A stretch of DNA of 59,002 nucleotides, from the NCBI GenBank assembly GCA_040904825.1, contig JBBDSU010000009.1:1-59002 (forward strand). Reading direction: 5' to 3'. This document shows, one piece after another, positions 45,004-53,633 of the stretch; the first letter of the stretch is position 1, and each line of letters starts with the position of its first letter. The stretch comes from JBBDSU01 sp040904825 (GTDB taxonomy: Bacteria > Actinomycetota > Nitriliruptoria > Nitriliruptorales > Nitriliruptoraceae). A program made the translations under genes and the position numbers. The notes under the pieces are model-generated. The model was not told the DNA's origin. It saw only the letters and a program-made list of their open reading frames with translations, and did no database searches.

Positions 45004-45378
45004 ATGAGCGGATCGGCACGAGTACGGGCCTTGCGTGGTGCAACCACCCTGGAGCGCGATGAACGGGATCACCTCATCGAGCGCACACAAGAGCTGATAT
45101 CGGCGATGTTCGCACGCAACGACATCGTTCCAGACGATCTCATCTCCATCGTGTTCACGGCTACCGACGACGTGCACAGCGCGTACCCCGCCGAAGCGGC
45201 ACGCGAAGCAGGGATCACGCAAGTCCCCCTGCTGTGCGCGCGAGAACTGAACATCGACGGGGGCACCCCGCGATGTATTCGCCTGCTGGTACACACCTAC
45301 ACGCAACGTAACCTCGACGAACTGCGCCACGTCTACCTCCACGGCGCCAGTCAATTGCGCACGGACCTGCCGGAATGA
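45004..45378 (+). CDS. aroH: Chorismate mutase, AroH class
   Basis: A 124-residue trimeric-type monofunctional chorismate mutase that makes prephenate. Active-site landmarks are the Arg in RALRGATTLE, FTATDDVHSAYPAEAAR with the conserved Arg, and PLLCARELNIDGGTPRCIR. Three consecutive ATG codons (44998, 45001, 45004) are available; the third has the best spacing from AGAGG. The rluB-aroH-aroA order is compact, with four-base overlaps, and joins two steps of aromatic amino-acid synthesis. Confidence 0.93.
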   Translation: MSGSARVRALRGATTLERDERDHLIERTQELISAMFARNDIVPDDLISIVFTATDDVHSAYPAEAAREAGITQVPLLCARELNIDGGTPRCIRLLVHTYTQRNLDELRHVYLHGASQLRTDLPE

Positions 45379-46748
45379 GCAGCATCCCGTCCGGTCAACC
45401 CATCGAGGCAGACGACACGGTGGACAAGGTGCATCACGTCCGCATCTGGCCATCGACGCTGTCGGGCACGATTCGCGTCCCCGGGGACAAATCCTTGAGC
45501 CACCGCGCGCTGATGCTCGGCGCCATGGTTGGCACCGAAGTCCCAGTATCCGGCGTCGCCAACAGCGGTGATGTAGCGGCCACGGCGCGGGCATTACGGT
45601 CGATGGGAGTCAAGGTTGACCTCGAACGACCATCGGACGGATCCCTCAGTGGCACCGTCCTCGGACCAGTGCGAGAACCTGCGGATGTCGTCGATTGTGG
45701 CAATTCCGGCACGTCGCTGCGGTTGCTCGCGGGGGTCGCTGCTGGCATCGCAGGATTGACCGTGCTCACCGGCGACGCCTCGCTGCGCCGCCGACCGGTT
45801 GACCGCGTCCGTGCGCCGCTCTCCGAGATGGGCATTACAACCTGGGCGCGAAACGACGGCGCACTGCCGCCGCTCGCCATCGTCGGAGGTCAACCTCGGG
45901 CGGTCGAGTATCTAAGTCCTGTCGCCAGTGCCCAGGTCAAGTCGTGCGTGGTCCTTGCCGGGCTTCGCGCCGATGGCACCACGACAGTGATCTCGCCCGC
46001 GCCGAGTCGCGACCACACCGAAAGAATGCTGCGCCATCTGGGTGGCAGGGTTGTCCGGACGATCATGGAAGATGGGGCCGAACGTGTAGAGATCACCCCT
46101 TGCGAACTTCGGGCCGCGCCCATCGATGTGCCAGGTGATCCTTCGACTGCTTCGTTCTGGATCGTTGCAGCCGTGATTGCAGCAACTTCGGTCGCGATCA
46201 CCGTCCCCGCCGTCCTCGTTAACACGACACGCACCGGTTTTCTCGCTGTCCTCAGATCGATGAACGCCTCCGTGGAGCAGGCCGAAGCCCGTGACGTTGG
46301 CGGGGAACCTGTCGCCGACATCACAGCACGCCCATCATCATTGACCGGCGCATCTGTCAGCGGTCCAGCTGTCGTCGATGCGATCGACGAGCTTCCGATC
46401 CTGGCTCTGGCCGGCATGGTCAGCCGCGAGGGCCTTGACGTCACCGATGCCCAAGAGATGCGAGTGAAAGAATCTGACCGGATCCGGGCAACCGTCGATG
46501 CACTAGGAGCCCTCGGAGTGACGGCTGAAGAGCGTCCTGACGGATACCGTGTGCCAGGTGGCCAGCGACCGCGCTCTGGAGTTGTGGATGCCAACGGCGA
46601 TCATCGCATTGCGATGACGGCCGCGATCGCCGCGACCATTGCTGACGGCCCCGTCGACATTATGGGATTCTCAACGGTCGCTTCGTCCTACCCGGGATTC
46701 CTGCGGGATCTGCGGGCGCTCGGCGGCCGCTACGAGGTCATCGCCTGA
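45375..46748 (+). CDS. aroA: 3-phosphoshikimate 1-carboxyvinyltransferase (EPSP synthase)
   Basis: A 457-residue enzyme that transfers enolpyruvyl from PEP to shikimate 3-phosphate. Visible motifs are the substrate-binding VPGDKSLSHRALML near residue 36, the PEP loop DCGNSGTSLRLLAG near 115, the LRRRPVDRVRAPL segment, and the late MRVKESDRI and GDHRIAMTAAI. The PEP loop keeps the Gly of the NxGTxxR motif, unlike the Ala of the glyphosate-tolerant CP4 type. The ATG overlaps the aroH stop by four bases. A 110-bp spacer follows. Confidence 0.97.
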   Translation: MSSIPSGQPIEADDTVDKVHHVRIWPSTLSGTIRVPGDKSLSHRALMLGAMVGTEVPVSGVANSGDVAATARALRSMGVKVDLERPSDGSLSGTVLGPVREPADVVDCGNSGTSLRLLAGVAAGIAGLTVLTGDASLRRRPVDRVRAPLSEMGITTWARNDGALPPLAIVGGQPRAVEYLSPVASAQVKSCVVLAGLRADGTTTVISPAPSRDHTERMLRHLGGRVVRTIMEDGAERVEITPCELRAAPIDVPGDPSTASFWIVAAVIAATSVAITVPAVLVNTTRTGFLAVLRSMNASVEQAEARDVGGEPVADITARPSSLTGASVSGPAVVDAIDELPILALAGMVSREGLDVTDAQEMRVKESDRIRATVDALGALGVTAEERPDGYRVPGGQRPRSGVVDANGDHRIAMTAAIAATIADGPVDIMGFSTVASSYPGFLRDLRALGGRYEVIA

Positions 46749-46858
46749 GCCCGACCAGGCTCGCACCAGATCGAGCGCGCTGACTCCTTGTGATCCTGAC
46801 GCGAGCCACGCCTCGACAATCCCACAGACACCCGACTTGAGATCTTGAGGAGTGGCCC

Positions 46859-48880
46859 ATGACCCCGGCGACGCACGGCGGCCCCGTGGTAGCCATCGAC
46901 GGCCCCGCAGGATCAGGAAAGTCGACGGTTGCTGGCCGTGTGGCTGATGCCCTGGGTGTCCCTCATATTGACACCGGCGCGCTGTACCGCGCGGCCGCCT
47001 TGGCCTGTGTGCGGGCCGGCGTTGACCTCGACGATGCTGACCGTTGCTCCTCTGTAGTGGCCGCAGCACTCATCGACCGGCAGGACGGTCGTACCTTGCT
47101 TGATGGGGACGACGTCGAGGACGAGATCCGTGGCGACGTCGTCACCGCTGCAGTGTCACGCGTGTCTGCCCACCCAGGTGTCCGCGATGGCCTGTTGCCC
47201 GCTCAACGACGCGCGGTCGCAGAAGCTGGCGGCGTCGTCGAAGGACGCGACATCGGCACGGTCGTGCTGCCTGACGCCGACCTCAAGGTCTTTTTGACAG
47301 CCAGCGTGGAAGAACGCGCACGCCGTCGGGCCGCACAGCTCGGACGTGACGATTGGGAGCCCCTGGTCGCGACACTCCGTGAACGAGATGAAGCCGACGG
47401 TTCTCGGGCGGCGTCACCACTGCTCAAAGCCAACGACGCCTGGGAGCTCGACACCACGGGCATGGATATCGACGACGTCGTCGCCTCGATCGTCGACAAA
47501 ACCACTCGTGCGTTGAGGTCTGACACTGGCGACGATGCTGGTGACATCGATCCGTTTGCTCGACGCGATGCATTGCCGGTGGTAGCCGTCGTAGGTCGCC
47601 CAAACGTCGGCAAGTCCACCTTTGTCAACCGAGTGATCGGACGCCGTGCGGCCATCGTCGAAGAGAAGCCGGGCGTGACACGCGATCGCGTCGAGTACGA
47701 AGCAGACTGGGCCGGACGCCAGTTCATCATTGTTGACACTGGGGGATGGGAACACGGGGCGACAGGTATGGCCGGGCGCATCGTCGAACAGGCTGATAGG
47801 GCGATTGCGACCGCAGACCTGGTGGTCTTCATCGTCGACGCGCAGGTCGGTCCTCAGGAAGACGACGAACGGTATGCACGTCAATTGCGTCGGTCCGACA
47901 TTCCTGTGCTGTTGGTCGTCAACAAGGTCGATGGGTCCCGAAGCGAACCACTCGTGCACGATTTCCACACGTTGGGCCTGGGCGAACCAATAGGAGTCGG
48001 GGCCCGTGACGGACGTGGCATGGGTGACCTGCTGGATGCTGTCGTCACACGACTCCCCGCACAGCAAGGCCGCAGCGGCGACGTACCGCTGGTCCCACAC
48101 GTTGCCATCGTCGGTCGACCGAATGTCGGCAAGTCCTCGCTGTTCAACCGACTCCTTGGAGAAGAACGGTCACTCGTCGATGCCGTTCCCCACACCACGC
48201 GTGACGCCGTCAACACATTGATAGAGCTTGGAGGCAGGCCCTGGGTACTCGTTGACACAGCTGGCATGCGTCGTCACTACCGCCGAGGCGAGGACACCGA
48301 GCTGTATTCGGTCGATAGGACCCGTGACGCAATTGCTGGCGCCGACGTCGTCCTGTTTGTGGTCGATGCATCTGAACCGCTTGGCGAACAGGACCAGCGC
48401 CTGGCTGCGCTGTTGCGCGACGCCGGTTGCGGTGTCGTGCTGGTGTGCAACAAGTGGGATCTTGTCGATGAAGAACGTCGTGAAGACCTCGACAAGGAAC
48501 TCGACCGCCTGTTGTCCTTTGCTGCATGGGCGCCACGTGTCCGTGTGTCTGCCGCCAGCGGCAGGGGAGTGCGTCGCCTTTCTACCCAACTGACACGTGT
48601 CTGGGAGAACTACGGGCGACGCATTCCGACCCGAGAGTTGAATCGCCTGGTTGAGGAAGCCGTGCATGCACACGCACCTCCGCGTCAGGGAAATCGGCAA
48701 CTGCGGATCCGATACTCGACGCAGGCCGAGGTGCGTCCCCCTCAATTCATCATGTTCACCAATGGTGAGCTTCCTGGTGGCTACCGCCGCTATCTCGAAC
48801 GCATCATTCGTGAACGCTACGACTTCACCGGTGTGCCCTTACACCTCCACGATCGTCCACCGGCGCCACGCCGACGTTGA
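46859..48880 (+). CDS. cmk-der: Fused cytidylate kinase / GTPase Der
   Basis: A 673-residue fusion in one uninterrupted frame. Cytidylate kinase covers about 8-220, with P-loop GPAGSGKST (15-23), DTGALYRAAAL, and EGRDIGTVVLPDADLKVFL. Der covers about 240-668, with two G domains whose P-loops are GRPNVGKST (246-254) and GRPNVGKSS (419-427), G3 boxes VDTGG and VDTAG, NKVD and NKWD G4 boxes, and the KH-like C-terminal domain with RQLRIRY-type NRQLRIRYSTQ. Cmk phosphorylates CMP/dCMP; Der assembles the 50S subunit. The same fusion is known in bifidobacteria. ATG follows GAGGAG. Confidence 0.95.
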   Translation: MTPATHGGPVVAIDGPAGSGKSTVAGRVADALGVPHIDTGALYRAAALACVRAGVDLDDADRCSSVVAAALIDRQDGRTLLDGDDVEDEIRGDVVTAAVSRVSAHPGVRDGLLPAQRRAVAEAGGVVEGRDIGTVVLPDADLKVFLTASVEERARRRAAQLGRDDWEPLVATLRERDEADGSRAASPLLKANDAWELDTTGMDIDDVVASIVDKTTRALRSDTGDDAGDIDPFARRDALPVVAVVGRPNVGKSTFVNRVIGRRAAIVEEKPGVTRDRVEYEADWAGRQFIIVDTGGWEHGATGMAGRIVEQADRAIATADLVVFIVDAQVGPQEDDERYARQLRRSDIPVLLVVNKVDGSRSEPLVHDFHTLGLGEPIGVGARDGRGMGDLLDAVVTRLPAQQGRSGDVPLVPHVAIVGRPNVGKSSLFNRLLGEERSLVDAVPHTTRDAVNTLIELGGRPWVLVDTAGMRRHYRRGEDTELYSVDRTRDAIAGADVVLFVVDASEPLGEQDQRLAALLRDAGCGVVLVCNKWDLVDEERREDLDKELDRLLSFAAWAPRVRVSAASGRGVRRLSTQLTRVWENYGRRIPTRELNRLVEEAVHAHAPPRQGNRQLRIRYSTQAEVRPPQFIMFTNGELPGGYRRYLERIIRERYDFTGVPLHLHDRPPAPRRR

Positions 48881-48966
48881 CGCGTTGACATGGATAAGGC
48901 AAGGCCCCGTCCCTTCGGTCTCACCGAGGCTGGTAGCGTCACAGGGCCGCGCACCCGTGCGGTGTA

Positions 48967-49043
48967 CGGGCTGTGGCGCAGTCAGGTAGCGCACTCGTCT
49001 GGGGGACGAGGGGTCGCCGGTTCAAGTCCGGCCAGCCCGACCA
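48967..49043 (+). tRNA. tRNA-Pro (anticodon GGG)
   Basis: The 77-nt segment folds as a complete tRNA. The acceptor stem is CGGGCTG with CAGCCCG. The anticodon stem CTCGT/ACGAG encloses CTGGGGG, giving anticodon GGG. The T arm contains GGTTCAAGTCC and the D arm contains the AGTCAGGTAGCGC loop. The discriminator is A and the CCA end is encoded. It lies 86 bp after the cmk-der gene and 19 bp before the pgsA-like gene. I see no integration scar at its 3' end. Confidence 0.97.
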
Positions 49044-49062
49044 AAGACCGTTGAGGACGCGC

Positions 49063-49683
49063 ATGCGGATCTTCGACTTTGGCGAGCCTGCCGATGGTCC
49101 CAGGCAGGCATCGTCACGGATCGCCACCGTCCCCAACGCAATCAGTCTCGCTCGCATCCTCGCCTTGCCCTTCATCTGGGCTGACCTCGTTGCAGGCCGT
49201 CACTTGCGTGCACTTGTTTTGGTGGGCATCTTCAGTGCAACAGATTGGGTCGACGGATATCTGGCAAGGCGTCTCGACCAAGTCACGCAACTGGGTCAAC
49301 TGTTGGATCCTCTGGCCGATCGAGCGCTCTTCGCGGTCGTCGCGATCGGGTCCGCAGTCGGCGGATTGCTCCCCTGGTGGGTCGTGGTCGCTGTGGTTGG
49401 CCGCGATGTGCTGGTCGTGGCCGTGGCCGGTCTCGTGCTGGCGGCGTCTATACCACCACCGGCGGTCACTCGATCCGGTAAAGCCGCAACGTTCGGCCTG
49501 ATGGTCTCGTTTCCGCTGCTGTTGGGAGCGGCGATCCTCGGTGACGGCGTCTCCGCGCCTCAACCCACGCTTCATGCTGCGACTTGGATTGTCTTGAGTG
49601 TCAGTCTCATGCTGTACTGGGTCACAGCCCTGTCGTATGGACGGACTCTCTTCAGCACACTGCGGTCGCGGTCAGCCCGGTAG
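49063..49683 (+). CDS. pgsA: CDP-alcohol phosphatidyltransferase (PgsA-like)
   Basis: A 206-residue integral membrane enzyme. The family signature D-G-x2-A-R-x8-G-x3-D-x3-D is exact in DGYLARRLDQVTQLG followed by QLLDPLADR near residues 60-90. About five to six hydrophobic helices surround it. It transfers a CDP-activated diacylglycerol moiety to an alcohol, most likely glycerol 3-phosphate, but the acceptor cannot be fixed from sequence. The ATG at 49063 has GAGGA upstream; the longer frame would run back through the tRNA and is not used. Confidence 0.88.
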   Translation: MRIFDFGEPADGPRQASSRIATVPNAISLARILALPFIWADLVAGRHLRALVLVGIFSATDWVDGYLARRLDQVTQLGQLLDPLADRALFAVVAIGSAVGGLLPWWVVVAVVGRDVLVVAVAGLVLAASIPPPAVTRSGKAATFGLMVSFPLLLGAAILGDGVSAPQPTLHAATWIVLSVSLMLYWVTALSYGRTLFSTLRSRSAR

Positions 49684-49716
49684 GGTGCACGTCTCGGATG
49701 GTGGAGGTCGCTACGC

Positions 49717-50103
49717 ATGGACGATGAAGGCAGCCAGGAGCTGCGCTATACCGAGGAGCATGAATGGGTGCGCCTCGAGAACGGCACGCTGCGCGTCGGT
49801 ATTACCTCATACGCCCAAGACCAGTTGGGGGATGTGGTGTTTGTCGATCTGCCGGAACCGGGTACTCAAGTTGAAAGGGGGCAGTCGTTTGGCGAGATTG
49901 AGTCAACCAAGTCGGTCTCAGACTTGTATGCCCCCGTTAGCGGTGTGATTGCTGAACGCAATGAACAACTGGACAGCCAGCCTGACCTGGTCAACACCGA
50001 GCCGTTCGGCGACGGTTGGCTGGTGGCCATCGAAGCATCTGACCCCGGGCAGTTCGATGACCTGTTGTCCGCTGATCAGTACAAGACGTTGTTGGAGTCA
50101 TGA
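49717..50103 (+). CDS. gcvH: Glycine cleavage system H protein
   Basis: A 128-residue lipoyl carrier. The lipoyl lysine is in EIESTKSVSD (near residue 65), preceded by RYTEEHEWVR and GDVVFVDLPEPGT. It shuttles the aminomethyl group between the P, T and L proteins; none of these are in the window. A TAGGGT 31 bp upstream of the start could be a -10 element. I see none of the conserved blocks of a glycine riboswitch. The next gene encodes an FHA protein, as in Mycobacterium (gcvH-garA). Confidence 0.96.
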   Translation: MDDEGSQELRYTEEHEWVRLENGTLRVGITSYAQDQLGDVVFVDLPEPGTQVERGQSFGEIESTKSVSDLYAPVSGVIAERNEQLDSQPDLVNTEPFGDGWLVAIEASDPGQFDDLLSADQYKTLLES

Positions 50104-50353
50104 CAGTTAGACAACGGGCAGTGCTTCAGCTAGCACCGCTGACTGGTTTCGCCCATGGCGACGAACGGGGACGACCGTAGGCGGTCCTGTTTCCGCATCA
50201 TCGGTCGCCCTCTACTCTCGTAACATGACACCGGCGCTCCACGTGAATTCGATCCAGTCCGGGGCCTTAGGGTCAGATGCCCCGGCGTTCAGATCGAATC
50301 GGACAGTTCGCGGTGTGCGACCAAAGCGCGACCGATGATGCGGGAGGTGGGCG

Positions 50354-50839
50354 ATGACATGTGAAGCCTGTGGCGCCCCACTGGTCGACGACGTCAATTT
50401 CTGCCCCAAGTGCGGTACCCCAGTTGGCACGGCAGCACCGTCGCGAGACGACACCACTGCCTCCATCGATGCCGCTGAACTTGATCCTGTACATGAAGTT
50501 CCTGCGATGCCGGCCGTTGCTCCAGGCACGGGCATGCTTGTCGTCGTCAGGGGACCCAACGCCGGCTCGCGGTATCTCCTTGATCGCGACTCAACCGTCG
50601 TGGGACGTCACCCCGATGCCGAGATCTTCCTCGATGATGTGACCGTCTCGCGCCATCACGCCGAGTTTGCCCACGAGGAGGGCGGCCGCATCGCTCTGCG
50701 AGATCTTGGCAGCCTCAACGGTTCTTACGTCAACGGCGAACGCGTGGAACAGCGAAGCCTGGCCACGGGTGACGAGGTACAGATCGGCAGATTCAAGCTC
50801 TTGTTCGTCGGTTCACCTTCGGGACCGGGGGCGAGTTGA
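50354..50839 (+). CDS. garA: FHA-domain protein with N-terminal zinc ribbon, GarA/OdhI-like
   Basis: A 161-residue protein. A zinc ribbon is formed by C3, C6, C17 and C20 (CEACG and CPKCG). A short acidic linker contains DDTTASID (32-39). The FHA domain covers about 61-155, with GRHPDAE (84-90), SRHHAEF (99-105) and the phosphothreonine-binding LNGSYVNG loop (121-128). Its position between gcvH and a MerR gene equals that of GarA/OdhI, which inhibits 2-oxoglutarate dehydrogenase until a kinase phosphorylates its ETTS motif. The zinc ribbon and the altered phospho-site are unlike those proteins. GGGAGG precedes the ATG. Confidence 0.8.
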   Translation: MTCEACGAPLVDDVNFCPKCGTPVGTAAPSRDDTTASIDAAELDPVHEVPAMPAVAPGTGMLVVVRGPNAGSRYLLDRDSTVVGRHPDAEIFLDDVTVSRHHAEFAHEEGGRIALRDLGSLNGSYVNGERVEQRSLATGDEVQIGRFKLLFVGSPSGPGAS

Positions 50840-50841
50840 TC

Positions 50842-51789
50842 GTGGCTGTTCACACCATTGGCGAGGTCCTCAACCAACTTCGGGAAGAATTCGATGATGT
50901 CACCATTTCCCGCATTCGGTCGTTGGAGTCGCAGGGTCTGATCAGCCCAGACCGCACAGATTCTGGCTACCGAAAGTTCTCGGAACACGACATCGATCGC
51001 ATCCGTTATGTGTTGACGGCCCATCGCGACCGTCAGGTCGATCTTGAGGTGATCCGGCGCGAACTTGATCGCATGGATGCCGGGCTGCCGCCGCAAAGCG
51101 ACGATGCGGCCACGGTCCCGGGTGAGTCGACTACCCATGCCAATCATCAGCCTCGCCAACCTAGGAAGTCCGCAAAGACCTCGAGGCACGCATCTGGGCG
51201 CACACAGACGCCAAACGGAGCACTGCAACTGCCTCTGGACGGCGATGACAGTCCACTTTCTCCTCCACCTGAGCCGGACGCAGGCAGCCCCGATCATTCC
51301 CGCCTGGATGATCCGCCAGGGGGACGTCAAGCAACACGGGCACAGAACACGACTGCGCCACCTCAGCCCGCTTCGGCACCGGCCAGCGACCTTGGCCCAT
51401 TTGTCGACGAAATCGGGGACCTTCGATTGACCGATAGCGAACTTGCGGACGCCACTGGTTTGACGCTTGAAGACGTCAAGGGATTGCGAGAGCACGGCAT
51501 CTTGGGGCCCGAGGCTCTCTCCGACGCGTCAGACGTTGAACTTGCCACGATCGCCGCCGAACTGCTGGCTGCGGGACTGGAACCTCGCCACCTCCGCATG
51601 TATCGGCAATTTGCGCAGCGCGAAGCGGGCCTCCTGGAACAGCTGATGTCACCTCTGCTGCGGCAGCGAAACCCTGAGAGCCGCCAACGTGCGCTCGTGA
51701 CCGGTCAGCGGCTGGCAGAACTCGGAGCAGAGTTGCAACGTCGATTGCTGGACGAAGAGATCCAATCGACATTGCGGTCCTGGCGCTAA
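50842..51789 (+). CDS. ftsR: MerR-family regulator, FtsR-like
   Basis: A 315-residue regulator. The N-terminal MerR helix-turn-helix has TIGEVLNQLREEFDDVTISRIRSLESQGLI and SGYRKFSEHDIDRIRYVLT (landmarks). A poorly conserved Pro/Ser-rich linker spans about 95-185. A C-terminal domain with a second HTH-like start (LTDSELADATGLTLEDVKGLREHGIL) ends the protein. Its place after the FHA gene matches Rv1828 and corynebacterial FtsR, an activator of ftsZ. The GTG at 50842 was chosen over TTG 50836, which overlaps the previous stop. Lack of Cys argues against metal sensing. Confidence 0.85.
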   Translation: MAVHTIGEVLNQLREEFDDVTISRIRSLESQGLISPDRTDSGYRKFSEHDIDRIRYVLTAHRDRQVDLEVIRRELDRMDAGLPPQSDDAATVPGESTTHANHQPRQPRKSAKTSRHASGRTQTPNGALQLPLDGDDSPLSPPPEPDAGSPDHSRLDDPPGGRQATRAQNTTAPPQPASAPASDLGPFVDEIGDLRLTDSELADATGLTLEDVKGLREHGILGPEALSDASDVELATIAAELLAAGLEPRHLRMYRQFAQREAGLLEQLMSPLLRQRNPESRQRALVTGQRLAELGAELQRRLLDEEIQSTLRSWR

Positions 51790-51823
51790 GCCGCATCCGT
51801 CAGTCACATAGAGGTAACCGGCC

Positions 51824-53098
51824 ATGGTGCCTGCATCCCTGTTGACAACCGACGCCGGAACGCCATCGACGCGGCGCATATTCCGGCGTCAGCAGCCCAC
51901 TCAAGCCACGACGCACCACGCACGCTGGCTGACCGTGACCCTGGTCGCGATGGTCGTGTTGAACAGTGCGGTTGCTGGGGCCCTGGCAGCGTCATCCGAG
52001 CAGCAGCCTGCACAGGCATGGGACGACCAGCCGACCGACGTCCAGTTCTCGACCCCAGAAGATCTTCAGGCTGCAGTGTCGGCACCTCACTGGTTCGTGC
52101 TCGAGGTTGCTACCGGCAAAGGCATCTTCGGCCATCAGTGGGATATCCCTCGTCCTGTCGCCTCAGCTGTGAAGATCGCCACCGCGTTGACCACAGTCCG
52201 ACGCAGCGCTATCGATGACACGCTGGTGATACCAGACGAATTTCCGCTGCCGCTTGGAGCGAGCGCTGGGATTAGCGCTGGCCAGACCTGGACCATCGAA
52301 GATCTACTGGAGGCACTGATTGCCCGCAGCGGCAACGACGCCGCAGAAGTCGTGGCGTGGCACGTAGCAGGTGATCGCGAATCGTTCGTCGAAATGATGC
52401 GGCATGATCTGGCAGCGTTGGGGCTTGGCAGTGCCGTGGTGAGCGACCCCAGCGGTCTTGACGACGCCAATCGTTTTACGGCGCAGCAGTTGGCAATCCT
52501 TGGCGCTACTGCACTCACTGATCCTGAACTTGGCCCCCTGCTGGGACGCACTCACGTTGATCTGCCCACGAGTGCACATCAACCATCACGCAACCTGCTA
52601 CTTGAGTCCTATCCAGGCGCAACCGGGATCAAGACCGGATACACCCAACAAGCTGGGAACGTACTGGTTGGGAGCGCACGGCGCGCAAAGCGGGAACTCG
52701 TTGTCGTCGTTATGGACGCACACCACGACCCGGCTCGTTTCGATGATGCAGCACGGTTGCTCGACCACACGTTTGCCACAACACAGCTCGCGCAGCGCTC
52801 GCCGACGTTGGAGACGCGCGGGGGATCGGGGTCGGTCAGGTGGTCGACTGGTCCTGTGTATGTCACGGTGCCACGGGGATCCGTACTTGATCTGACCTGG
52901 CCATGGCCGGCCTATACACCAGAAGGCCCCCTGCTCGTCCAAGTACTCGTCGACGGGATGGTGGTGGAAATTCTTGAAGCTGAACGGCATCTCGTTGGGG
53001 GCAACGGCAACGAGCAAGCTGCAGGTTTGGGAAGTGCTCTCGCTGACGGAGTCTACGCAGCCCTTCGATCAGCGGCCGTCCACGATGAGCTCCGATAG
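51824..53098 (+). CDS. D-alanyl-D-alanine carboxypeptidase, DacA/S11 type
   Basis: A 424-residue penicillin-binding carboxypeptidase. The N-terminus carries a basic stretch and a hydrophobic signal or anchor at about 37-56 with AGALA-type cleavage. The three active-site motifs are in order: SxxK in VASAVKIATAL, SGN in IARSGNDAAEV and KTG in GIKTGYTQQAG. It trims the terminal D-Ala of peptidoglycan stem peptides outside the cell. A beta-rich C-terminal domain follows about residue 320. It is inserted between the MerR and nuclease genes, a position not occupied in Mycobacterium. Confidence 0.9.
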   Translation: MVPASLLTTDAGTPSTRRIFRRQQPTQATTHHARWLTVTLVAMVVLNSAVAGALAASSEQQPAQAWDDQPTDVQFSTPEDLQAAVSAPHWFVLEVATGKGIFGHQWDIPRPVASAVKIATALTTVRRSAIDDTLVIPDEFPLPLGASAGISAGQTWTIEDLLEALIARSGNDAAEVVAWHVAGDRESFVEMMRHDLAALGLGSAVVSDPSGLDDANRFTAQQLAILGATALTDPELGPLLGRTHVDLPTSAHQPSRNLLLESYPGATGIKTGYTQQAGNVLVGSARRAKRELVVVVMDAHHDPARFDDAARLLDHTFATTQLAQRSPTLETRGGSGSVRWSTGPVYVTVPRGSVLDLTWPWPAYTPEGPLLVQVLVDGMVVEILEAERHLVGGNGNEQAAGLGSALADGVYAALRSAAVHDELR

Positions 53099-53126
53099 CC
53101 TCGGAGATTGCGACAGGAGCGACGCC

Positions 53127-53633
53127 GTGATTGAGATGGAGTTGGTCGGCGTGCGGGTTGAGCTGCCCGCCAACCAGCCGATTGTGCTCCTCAAGGAACG
53201 TGAGGGCACTCGCTTTCTGCCCATCTGGATCGGCGCGGTCGAAGCAACAGCCATCGCGTTTGCGATGCAGGGAGTCGAACCGCCACGCCCGCTGACTCAC
53301 GACTTGATCATTGACTTGCTCGAGTCAGTCGGAGCCCGCATCGAACGAGTGACCGTGACAGATCTGCGGGAAGGCACCTTCTATGCGCAGATTCATCTAT
53401 CGATTGACGGTCGTTCGTTGACCGTCTCGTCGCGACCATCGGACGCGATTGCCATCGCGAGCCGCAATCCGGACACACCACTGTTTGCAACGCCCGACGT
53501 TCTTGAGACCGCCGGCATCGAGCTCGATGAAACTGACAGCGACGACGAGCTCTCCAGCGTCGACCCAGAAGAGGAAGTCCGTCAATTTCGCGAGTTCCTC
53601 GATGACATAACTCCCGAGGACTTCCAGGGCTAG
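53127..53633 (+). CDS. Bifunctional nuclease (BFN / DUF151) domain protein
   Basis: A 168-residue protein. The BFN core (about 1-130) has VIEMELVGVRVELP, VLLKEREGTRFLPIWIG, EATAIAFAMQG, RPLTHDLIIDLLESVGA and the late SSRPSDAIAIASR. Plant BBD proteins of this family have RNase and DNase activity; in bacteria the role is less clear. The GTG at 53127 has AGGAG seven bases upstream and matches the family N-terminus; an ATG at 53085 would overlap the carboxypeptidase gene. A short acidic tail ends it. The order MerR-nuclease-MerR equals Rv1828-Rv1829-Rv1830. Confidence 0.88.
   Translation: MIEMELVGVRVELPANQPIVLLKEREGTRFLPIWIGAVEATAIAFAMQGVEPPRPLTHDLIIDLLESVGARIERVTVTDLREGTFYAQIHLSIDGRSLTVSSRPSDAIAIASRNPDTPLFATPDVLETAGIELDETDSDDELSSVDPEEEVRQFREFLDDITPEDFQG

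Noticed and set aside
48967..49043. tRNA-Pro as an integration site for a genomic island.
   Set aside because: Flanking genes are housekeeping on both sides and no repeat of the tRNA 3' end or integrase is seen; xerD at 38884 is chromosomal in character.
48973..49062. Upstream extension of the pgsA-like frame.
   Set aside because: It lies within the tRNA-Pro gene.
49684..49716. Glycine riboswitch before gcvH.
   Set aside because: Only 33 bp separate the genes and no conserved core is visible.
50225..50338. 37-codon ORF before the FHA gene, with TACTCT positioned for leaderless transcription.
   Set aside because: No Shine-Dalgarno, weak -35, Arg/Ser-rich peptide without character; could be re-examined if transcript starts map to 50225.
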